A DNA stretch of 64,000 nt from Alteromonas australica (GTDB taxonomy: Bacteria > Pseudomonadota > Gammaproteobacteria > Enterobacterales > Alteromonadaceae): the NCBI RefSeq assembly GCF_000730385.1, contig NZ_CP008849.1, positions 248,001-312,000 of the forward strand. The letters are read 5' to 3'. The notes under the pieces were generated by a model, which saw only the letters and a program-made list of their open reading frames with translations, was not told the origin of the DNA and did no database searches. A program made the translations under genes and the position numbers. Positions 17,638-24,947 of the stretch are shown piece by piece (within the stretch, counting starts at the first letter, position 1; each line of letters opens with the position of its first letter).

Positions 17638-18720
17638 ATGAACCTAAAGAAATTAGCGATACCGCTTTTGTGTGTCACTACATTGTCTGCTTCATCTATG
17701 ACTGTGGTTGCTTCGACCGCCGAGACTAACCAGCAAAGCCAGCAAACGGTAGATTTCGAATGGCTTTTTCAGCAAGGTGCTTTCGAAAAAATTATTGAGG
17801 CACTTAGCGAAATAAAAAATAAAACACCCGAACAACACAACATGCTTGTTTCTGCACTTATGAACACGGATTTAGATGATGCAGAAGAGGCATCAGAGCG
17901 CTTTATAAGGGCCTATTCTAATGACTATAGGGCGTATCATACCCATGCGAGCGTCATGGGGGCGCAAGCTTCAAGCAGTATTTTTTCTGCTTTAGGTTAT
18001 GCAAAAAAAGCCAAGCAGAGCCTAGAACAAGCGGTTGAAATAGCCCCCGATGAAATTGCTGTTTATCAAGCACTAATGCAATTTCATCTTATGGCGCCTT
18101 CTATCGCCGGTGGCGACATTGATGAGGCAAAAAAACTCGCGCAACATATTGCAACACTGGACGACATTGAAGGGCAATTTGCTTTAGCAAAAGTGTACTT
18201 AGAAGATGACCAAGAAGGTGAAGCGAAAACACTCTACGCCCCTTTATTGGAAAGGGACGATACGCAAATACGCGCCCGTTTTGAACTTGGGAATTACTAC
18301 TTAACTGACGAGCAGTTTCAGGCGTCCTATGACATTCTGCTCCCCCTTTCTGCTATGCAGGTGCCTGTCGTTGATAAAGCGGATAACGAGCAGTGGGATA
18401 AGTACGAAGAAAGCATGAGCCGGCTGCTGTATGGCAAATACCGACTAGGCCAGGTTGCGGTTAAAAGTGGTCAATATACGCAAGAGGGTATTCAGGCCCT
18501 TAAACGTTATCTGCAAGAGTATGACGATACCATCATCGACACCCAAAGCCTTCCCACACCGAGTTGGGCTAAGTTACGTTTAGCTGAATTACTGCTTAAC
18601 GCCAACGCGCTAAGTGAGGCCGAAGACCTCATAAAGCAAATTGGCGAAGATGACGACAAGAACTTTTCGAAAATTCTTAAACAACTCAAAAAAGAGTTAA
18701 AAAAACGAGCGGCGGTGTAA
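17638..18720 (+). CDS. Exported TPR-repeat protein
   Basis: Predicted periplasmic protein built of helical tetratricopeptide-like repeats; role unknown. Seen: a signal peptide (MNLKKLAIPLLCVTTLSASS, cleavage near VVA-ST). Repeated helix pairs follow through the whole chain, with TPR-type residues, for example AKKAKQSLEQAVEIAPDEIAVYQAL near residues 121-145 and LRLAELLLNANALSEAEDLI near 310-330. The C-terminus is strongly basic (LKKELKKRAAV). AAGGATG precedes ATG 17638. The gene stands alone between a terminator and the convergent alpha-galactosidase gene. Such proteins usually act as docking scaffolds; no partner is evident here. Confidence 0.8.
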   Translation: MNLKKLAIPLLCVTTLSASSMTVVASTAETNQQSQQTVDFEWLFQQGAFEKIIEALSEIKNKTPEQHNMLVSALMNTDLDDAEEASERFIRAYSNDYRAYHTHASVMGAQASSSIFSALGYAKKAKQSLEQAVEIAPDEIAVYQALMQFHLMAPSIAGGDIDEAKKLAQHIATLDDIEGQFALAKVYLEDDQEGEAKTLYAPLLERDDTQIRARFELGNYYLTDEQFQASYDILLPLSAMQVPVVDKADNEQWDKYEESMSRLLYGKYRLGQVAVKSGQYTQEGIQALKRYLQEYDDTIIDTQSLPTPSWAKLRLAELLLNANALSEAEDLIKQIGEDDDKNFSKILKQLKKELKKRAAV

Positions 18721-18786
18721 TACCGCACAGCTCGCTTACTCGCATTTTCTCTATGTAGCGCTTAGAAAGCCATAGCGTTTAGAAAA

Positions 18787-20916
18787 CTACAGGGCTTTAA
18801 CAGTATAAATCAGGGCTGTCTGTGGGAAGAGTACCGGCAGCTGCATACCGTATTGCATCAATACTTCGCCAGAGAATACGTGCCCTTCGGTTTGTTGCAA
18901 AATAGACGGTGTGTATTCTTTTAGCTTCTCAGGCCATACACGCTCAATGGTGTATTGCTTATTAGCATCGAGACCTGCGAAGTAGAAACGGTTCGGCGTA
19001 GTGCGTACGGTTTCTGTAACACTATTATAAGCAAAAATGCCTTCCTGTTTGTCTTTAGACACATAACCAAATTTCACATTCATGCCGTCATCGTCCATGC
19101 GGAATAGGTCGCCGCCGTGGGTAATATGACGATATTTCTTATAAAGCGAAATGGCATCGGTTAACACTTTTTGTTCGTGCTCTGTTAGTTCACGTGGGTC
19201 CATTTCTATACCCATATGCCCAAACAACGCTACTGCTGAACGAATTTCAATAGGTAGGTTTCGCCCGGTAATGTGACAGTCACGTGGGCCCACATGCGCG
19301 CCCATCACTTCAGATGGGAAGAAATAAGAACAACCCCGCTGAATGTAAAGGCGATCGAGTGCGTCGTTTGAATCTGACGTCCAGAATCGGTCTGTGTGAG
19401 GTAATATCCCTAGATCTACGCGACCACCACCAGAGCAGCAACTTTCAATTTCAACACCAGAATGCGCGGCTTTTACACGGTCAATCAGGCCATACAGCGC
19501 AGCCATTTGACCATGCATTGCGGGTTTCCCTTGTAGGTTGCCCGGGTGGTTTACGTCGCGGTTCATGTCCCATTTGATGTAGCTGATTTTTGGGTACGCT
19601 TTTAGTACGTCGGTAATAACCTTATACAGGTATTCCACGACCTCAGGGTTGGTTAAATCTAAAACGTATTGATTTCGGAAGGGAACATGGGGGTTGTTCT
19701 CAGTTTGTAGCGCCCATTCAGGATGCGCGCGATACAAGTCGCTATCAGGGTTAACCATTTCTGGCTCAAACCAAATGCCGAATTCCATGCCAAGGCCAGT
19801 AACATGGTCGATTAGCCCATCTAAGCCTTGAGGATAAATGGTTTCGTCAACAAACCAATCACCTAAGCCTGCTTTGTCGTGTCGACGGCCTTTGAACCAA
19901 CCATCGTCCAACACAAAGCGCTCAATGCCTAGCGGCGCTACTTTATTAGCAAGTGCCTTTAATGTGTCTTCGTCATGGTCAAAGTAGATGCCTTCCCATG
20001 TATTGTAGTGCACAGGACGGGGTTTAGACTCTGCGCTATGGCTCAGAACTTTGCTGCGAATAAAGTTGTGGAATTGCTGAGATAGAGACGAGAAGCCTTG
20101 GTCCCCGTAGCCTACATATAATACCGGAGAGGTATAACTGTCACCCGATTGCAATACCACTTCACCTGGAAACAGGAGTTCACCAAACTGCACGTAGCTT
20201 CTTCCATCAGCCATCAACTCTGCGCGCAATTTGTGGTTGGCTGACGCGCCTAGGTGAAAACCAAAACATTCACCTTGAAGTTCACCTGTATGTTGTGGGA
20301 ATGCAATTAAACCGGGAAAGGTGTCGTGGGAGGTTTTACCTCGACGGTTTTCTCGTACATAGCTTCCGAAGAATAAGTCATGATCTTTGGTTTGGAATTC
20401 AGCAGACCAACGACCTTCGAAAGTTTTAATTTTACTAACCGTAGTGGGAAGTGGAAGGCTTGCAGCATTCAGGTAGTTGAGGTTTAGCGCGCTGCTGCCA
20501 GTGTTTTCAACACGAGATACATATTTAACCACACTGGTATCTGTATCGAGTTCCGCCGTTGTAATAAGGCGCATACCGCGGTGCGCATCTTCAGCAGTGA
20601 AGGACACCGATTGACCGTCTTGGTTTATGTTCACCAAAATAAAGCCTGCTGACCATTGATCTGCATCGCCAGATATTTCTAGCCCGGGCTGACCGGTCCA
20701 CCCTTCACCATGGGTAGGAACCAGCGTGACGGGCGGCTCGATAACGGGGGCGCATTTTGCTTCTTGGCGAGTATTTAAAACGCTAAGCATTTCTGGCGTG
20801 GTGGCCTCACTTAGGGTCGCCCCATAATAAATCACCTTTGGCATTCTGCCTGTGCAATCGAAGGTAAGTGAAACCCGTGAATTCTTTAAACTAACAAACT
20901 GGGGTAATGAAGACAT
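18787..20916 (-). CDS. GH36 alpha-galactosidase
   Basis: Retaining glycoside hydrolase that removes terminal alpha-1,6-galactose from raffinose, melibiose or galactomannan oligosaccharides. Seen: 709 residues, an N-terminal beta-sandwich, then a TIM barrel with VLDDGWFKGRRHDKAGLGDW, FGIWFEPEMVNPDSDL, the nucleophile D450 in YIKWDMNR and the acid/base region SDSND at 514-518. CCSGGGRVDLGIL lies between them. These are hallmark GH36 motifs. No signal peptide is visible, so it is probably cytoplasmic and acts on imported oligosaccharides. The start ATG has GAGGAG just upstream. A 142-bp gap with an operator-like site separates it from the SapC-like gene, so it may have its own promoter. Confidence 0.95.
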   Translation of the reverse strand: MSSLPQFVSLKNSRVSLTFDCTGRMPKVIYYGATLSEATTPEMLSVLNTRQEAKCAPVIEPPVTLVPTHGEGWTGQPGLEISGDADQWSAGFILVNINQDGQSVSFTAEDAHRGMRLITTAELDTDTSVVKYVSRVENTGSSALNLNYLNAASLPLPTTVSKIKTFEGRWSAEFQTKDHDLFFGSYVRENRRGKTSHDTFPGLIAFPQHTGELQGECFGFHLGASANHKLRAELMADGRSYVQFGELLFPGEVVLQSGDSYTSPVLYVGYGDQGFSSLSQQFHNFIRSKVLSHSAESKPRPVHYNTWEGIYFDHDEDTLKALANKVAPLGIERFVLDDGWFKGRRHDKAGLGDWFVDETIYPQGLDGLIDHVTGLGMEFGIWFEPEMVNPDSDLYRAHPEWALQTENNPHVPFRNQYVLDLTNPEVVEYLYKVITDVLKAYPKISYIKWDMNRDVNHPGNLQGKPAMHGQMAALYGLIDRVKAAHSGVEIESCCSGGGRVDLGILPHTDRFWTSDSNDALDRLYIQRGCSYFFPSEVMGAHVGPRDCHITGRNLPIEIRSAVALFGHMGIEMDPRELTEHEQKVLTDAISLYKKYRHITHGGDLFRMDDDGMNVKFGYVSKDKQEGIFAYNSVTETVRTTPNRFYFAGLDANKQYTIERVWPEKLKEYTPSILQQTEGHVFSGEVLMQYGMQLPVLFPQTALIYTVKAL

Positions 20917-21017
20917 ATGCTCCTCGCGTTAATTGCGCCGCCTATAAGTGTGGCGGTCATGTATAACATAGATAATACGGTTAATTAAGATTTGCGCTAG
21001 TTCGCTTACATGCTTTG

Positions 21018-21032
21018 GGTTAAACGTTTACA
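21018..21032. promoter_or_regulatory. LacI-family operator before the alpha-galactosidase gene
   Basis: GGTTAAACGTTTACA lies 102 bp upstream of the GH36 start and differs from GGTTAAACGTTTACC by one base. It lies in the gap between the SapC-like gene and the GH36 gene, which suggests a separately controlled promoter. Confidence 0.6.
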
Positions 21033-21058
21033 TTTTTGAGATTAGTCACTGCTTAAAT

Positions 21059-21805
21059 TTAATCTTTCGCTAGTTTTAAACTCACTTTCACTGCGCTGTT
21101 CTCGTGGTGTTGGCTCAGTTGTACTAGGCGATTGTATTGCCTTAACGACAGCATCATTGCGTGAATGGCAATCAGCACGCCTTGTTCGTGTAATTCCACG
21201 ACGGTATCTTTTTCCAATTCGGCTAGACGGGTTTCATCTATGGTAAGCAGGTCATTTGAGACGACTTCTTGCCCATCTTGTAAGGTGAGTGTGGTTGAAA
21301 GGGGCGTGAGTAAATTCAGATTTGCGATTATCTCTATAAACGCCTTCGCCTGTTGTTGGCCAGATACTAAGTTTGACAGAATACTTTGATAGTGTTTCAG
21401 CAAGCTGGTTGGCTGACCATCGGAAGAAAATAGGCGGGTGGAAGGCGTCGCTTGCTGGCTCACTCTCTCATCGGCGTCATTGATGAGTACCCTTAATGAT
21501 TGGTTGTCTAGGGCGTAATTAAAAGGATGCGATTGAATACTTAAAGGAATCGCATGGCCTAGCCACTGCGCTTTCCCACAAAATAAATTATCAAAAGGCG
21601 CCATGCCCACCACAGCAGCTAAAGTGTACTCTGGCTTTGTGTGATTCACGATGACAATAGGCATGCAGCCGCTTAAACTGGCTATTTCGTTAAAGCCTAT
21701 AGTAACCAAGTTAAATGCACGGGCATGAGAAAAACCAGGATCCTGGGTAATGCCCGTATCTTTATGCTGTTGCGTATCTAGAGTGACGTAAGAAGGTCGT
21801 GTCAT
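21059..21805 (-). CDS. SapC-like protein of TonB-receptor sugar loci
   Basis: Small protein resembling the family annotated SapC, which recurs beside TonB receptors and halogenase-like genes. Its biochemical role is not known, and it is not the SapC permease of the sap peptide transporter. Seen: 248 residues, no signal peptide or membrane span. The pattern FNEIASLSGCMPIVIVN, then PEYTLAAVVGMAPFDNLFC, then a helical C-terminal half (LTIDETRLAELEKDTVVELHEQGVL read in pieces) fits remembered members. Its start is 9 bp from the halogenase-like stop, so the two are co-transcribed and probably act together. Confidence 0.72.
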   Translation of the reverse strand: MTRPSYVTLDTQQHKDTGITQDPGFSHARAFNLVTIGFNEIASLSGCMPIVIVNHTKPEYTLAAVVGMAPFDNLFCGKAQWLGHAIPLSIQSHPFNYALDNQSLRVLINDADERVSQQATPSTRLFSSDGQPTSLLKHYQSILSNLVSGQQQAKAFIEIIANLNLLTPLSTTLTLQDGQEVVSNDLLTIDETRLAELEKDTVVELHEQGVLIAIHAMMLSLRQYNRLVQLSQHHENSAVKVSLKLAKD

Positions 21806-21814
21806 AACTGCTCA

Positions 21815-23392
21815 CTAAGATTGGAAAAAGCTTTCAACTAACCCTCGATGGGAAGGAAGACGCTCTTTTAGTTGGCCAATGAGTGTTTGGTTTAATTGCC
21901 CTTGTTTCGTGGCAAAGTTGTGGTGCTTTAGCGAGCGTTCTGTGGTGCTCATATCCCAATTGAAATCGGTTTTAGGCCCCATACCATACAATATGTAGCG
22001 GTAACTCTGTGCACTAAACGCTTCGTTTGCTTGAGGAAAATCACTGTCGAGTATAGGCCGATAGCGCCATTCTTCAAGCAAGTCTGCCAATCGTTCGGGA
22101 ATACTTCCTCGCTGTTTATTGTCTTGCCAAAATGCTTCGGGCCGGTTGCTCAAAACGTAATGGAGTTTTAAAAATTCGATGGTGCGTTCCCACAAATAAG
22201 TCAACCGGCTATTAAAACGCTGGCTGACCTTCGACATTATTGTCGTATTGGCCGGTAGCTGCTCGGCCAGTAGCATTGCACTTTGCTCAATTAGCATTAG
22301 TGACGAGGCTTCAAGGGGTTCTAAAAATCCGCTAGAGAGGCCAATGGCTACACAGTTGTTGTGCCAAAACGTTTCTCGATAGCCTGTTTTGAATTGAATT
22401 TCCCTAAATGCATCCGGGGTAGCCATAGAAGGGGCTACTTGAGACAAATAGCGAGAGAGCGTGTCCGCTGCGCGATCTACATCTTGGTGCTCTCGAGAAA
22501 ATACATAACCTGTGCCCCGCCGGTGTTGTAAGCCAATATCCCAAATCCAGCCTGCTTCTTGCGCCGTTGAAAGAGTATGACACGGGATAGGGGCGGTCTC
22601 GTTTTCAAAAGGGGCCTGACACACTAAAGCGCTGTTGGCAAATAGGTGATGGCTGGCGTCTTTTAGTTTAACGCCTAATGCTTTGTTAATGAGCAGCCCA
22701 GAAAAACCAGAGCAATCAACAAATAGGTCACCCTCTATCTTTCCCGATTGCTGGGTCTGTAAACTTACAATTCCCGCTTCAGGTGAATCTGCTTGGGTAT
22801 TAACCTGTGTCACTTTATCAACAAGGTGGGTCACACCCAGTCGATTTACACAATGGCGTCGCAGTAACGAAATAAACTGCCCAGCATCTAGATGATACCC
22901 ATAGTTGGCAGTAAAACTTTGTTTACCATGTGCCGTTAACTTAGGCGCAAGCCCTGCGTCACACAATGCGGGCTGGAAACATACATCTTGCGCATAGTGG
23001 CTGTGTGTTTGTGCTGTGGTTAACCAGTACGGGGTGATATCTAACGTAGCAGAACCTTGCGGTGCGCTAAAAGGGTGATAATAACTGTTGTCTTGATTGC
23101 GCCCGTTATCGCTATACCAATTCACAAACTTACTGGCTTGCTTAAACGTGGCGCTGGCTTGGGTAACGAGTTCAGCCTCTGAAATACCTATGGTCGCCAG
23201 CGTGCGGCGCATAGTAGGCCAAGTGCCTTCCCCCACCCCAATAGGCGGAACAGCATCAGATTCAATAACGGTAACGGATAAGCGTTGCCCGTTATTGTCC
23301 GCACCACTGTGAGTAGCGGCAAGCAGACCGGCAGTTAACCAACCCGCTGTGCCACCACCCACAATGACAATGCGATTAACCTCACTCATCAT
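21815..23392 (-). CDS. Tryptophan-halogenase-like flavoprotein
   Basis: FAD-dependent protein of the PrnA family; substrate unknown. Seen: the dinucleotide motif VGGGTAGW at residues 11-18, PIGVGEGTWPTMR near 50-62, a lysine at 84 (ATFKQASKF) where I place the catalytic lysine of PrnA, and DLFVDCSGFSGLL. It carries GWIWDIG with tryptophans at 282 and 284, where free-tryptophan halogenases have WxWxIP. Length is 525 residues. It lies in a tight minus-strand series with the symporter (34 bp) and the SapC-like gene (9 bp). The genomic setting argues for action on a glycan, peptide or envelope component linked to galactoside uptake rather than natural-product synthesis; this is inference. Confidence 0.85.
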   Translation of the reverse strand: MMSEVNRIVIVGGGTAGWLTAGLLAATHSGADNNGQRLSVTVIESDAVPPIGVGEGTWPTMRRTLATIGISEAELVTQASATFKQASKFVNWYSDNGRNQDNSYYHPFSAPQGSATLDITPYWLTTAQTHSHYAQDVCFQPALCDAGLAPKLTAHGKQSFTANYGYHLDAGQFISLLRRHCVNRLGVTHLVDKVTQVNTQADSPEAGIVSLQTQQSGKIEGDLFVDCSGFSGLLINKALGVKLKDASHHLFANSALVCQAPFENETAPIPCHTLSTAQEAGWIWDIGLQHRRGTGYVFSREHQDVDRAADTLSRYLSQVAPSMATPDAFREIQFKTGYRETFWHNNCVAIGLSSGFLEPLEASSLMLIEQSAMLLAEQLPANTTIMSKVSQRFNSRLTYLWERTIEFLKLHYVLSNRPEAFWQDNKQRGSIPERLADLLEEWRYRPILDSDFPQANEAFSAQSYRYILYGMGPKTDFNWDMSTTERSLKHHNFATKQGQLNQTLIGQLKERLPSHRGLVESFFQS

Positions 23393-23426
23393 GTATTAGC
23401 CTATATCAAAACCTGTGAATGGCCGC

Positions 23427-24908
23427 TTATTGGGCGGCGGAGTCTTCATCAATAAGTCGACCTCGCCATTGCGCACTTTGTTTGAAGACGACCTTGTTCA
23501 ATATAAGTGCAAGCGCTATACAGCAAACAAGGGTGACTAGCATTAAATGAATATAGTGCAGGCCAAATGGTGCGTGTACAAAGCTAAAGTAAGCGTAAAG
23601 GAGCACACCGAAAATCACCGAGGCAATCCCCGCATTTGCATTCACGTTGTTAAACAGCAGCCCAACGATAAAGATAGACAATATAGGCATGCTTAATAAA
23701 CCGAATAACTGTTGCAGTAGGTTAATGATGCTCTCTGCTTGCGCATAAACTGGCACCATAAGTAACGACACCACAGTAAGAAGAGCGGTAACGATGCCGC
23801 TCAATCTGGCAACGTTAGGCTTTTTGTCAACGTATGCTTCATGAATATCACACACATAAAGGGCCGTCGCTGAGTTTAAGTTACTGTTATAGGTTGTTAG
23901 TACAGCGGCGGCTAAGGCCGCGGCGAACACGCCAGATAACCAGTCTGGCAGTACATCGCCCACTAGCGTACCGTAAGCCGCATCGTTGATATCACCATAC
24001 AGCTTAAAAGAGATAATTCCCGGCACCACAATAATGGTAGGGACGATGATAAAACGGATAATGGCTGCGGCGTAAACCCCTTTTTGAGCCTCTTTTAAGT
24101 TAGGTGCTGCCATAGCACGCTGTGTAATAACTTGGTTAGTACTCCAGTAAAAGGTTTGGATGAAAATCATACCGGTTAACAGCGTGTGCCATGGAAGGGG
24201 AGAGTCGTTATCGCCAATTAACGTAAGACGCTCAGCGGGTATGCCGGAAAAGTCAAAATCAATGGCAAACAGTGCAAGTACCACAACAACAATGGCCATG
24301 GTCAGCAATAAAATGCCGGAATAGGTATCTGACACGGCTACCGCACGTAAGCCACCGAATATGGCGTAAAAAGCGCCAATAAGGGCAAATGCGGTGGCGA
24401 CGTACATAAGAGGGATATCAACATTGAACATGTTGATCATGAACAGCGAACCTGAGTAGATAACCGCTGGCATAAAAATAAAGCTGCTCCCTAGGAAGAA
24501 AAGCAAGCCAATTAAGGCGCGGATGTGCTTATTGTTATAGCGCATCTCTAGTAATTCTGTGGTGGTAGTACACTGATAATGGTAATACACGGGTAAAAAC
24601 ACCCGAGCCAAGATGATAAGACCTGCCACCGCGGCAAATTCCCACCATGCGAGTAATGCCATCTGATTACCATTCATGCCCACGAGTTGGTCGGTACTTA
24701 AGTTCGTTAATGTAATAGAGCCAGCAACAAATATCCAAGTAAGCCCACCGCCCGCGAGAAAATATTCTTTGTTTTCGCTCGCTTTACTGTGGCCATGGCC
24801 ACGACATTTCAGGTAGGTAAGCAAGCCGATGAGTGCGGTAATGAAAATAAAAACTAAAAGTTGGGTTAAGCTGCCAGACACGTAAAACTCCTCAGCAGTA
24901 AAAGACAA
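23427..24908 (-). CDS. SLC5-family sodium:solute symporter of the alpha-galactoside locus
   Basis: Inner-membrane sodium-coupled carrier, distinct from the vSGLT-like one at 13500. Seen: about fourteen hydrophobic helices, NKEYFLAGGGLTWIFVAG near residues 45-62, SITLTNLSTDQLVGMNG, and FGGLRAVAVSDTYSG. Length is 493 residues. It follows the TonB receptor with a 39-bp gap and precedes the halogenase-like gene with 34 bp, so one transcript is likely. The neighbouring alpha-galactosidase suggests melibiose, raffinose-type oligosaccharide or galactose as the substrate, but that is inferred from context only. Confidence 0.9.
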   Translation of the reverse strand: MSFTAEEFYVSGSLTQLLVFIFITALIGLLTYLKCRGHGHSKASENKEYFLAGGGLTWIFVAGSITLTNLSTDQLVGMNGNQMALLAWWEFAAVAGLIILARVFLPVYYHYQCTTTTELLEMRYNNKHIRALIGLLFFLGSSFIFMPAVIYSGSLFMINMFNVDIPLMYVATAFALIGAFYAIFGGLRAVAVSDTYSGILLLTMAIVVVVLALFAIDFDFSGIPAERLTLIGDNDSPLPWHTLLTGMIFIQTFYWSTNQVITQRAMAAPNLKEAQKGVYAAAIIRFIIVPTIIVVPGIISFKLYGDINDAAYGTLVGDVLPDWLSGVFAAALAAAVLTTYNSNLNSATALYVCDIHEAYVDKKPNVARLSGIVTALLTVVSLLMVPVYAQAESIINLLQQLFGLLSMPILSIFIVGLLFNNVNANAGIASVIFGVLLYAYFSFVHAPFGLHYIHLMLVTLVCCIALALILNKVVFKQSAQWRGRLIDEDSAAQ

Positions 24909-24947
24909 AAAGGGGGCAAGAGAGCCCCCTTTACTTTCTTCGTTTAA

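Noticed and set aside
19284-19577. 97-codon plus-strand frame inside the GH36 gene
   Set aside because: Antisense shadow of a certain coding region.
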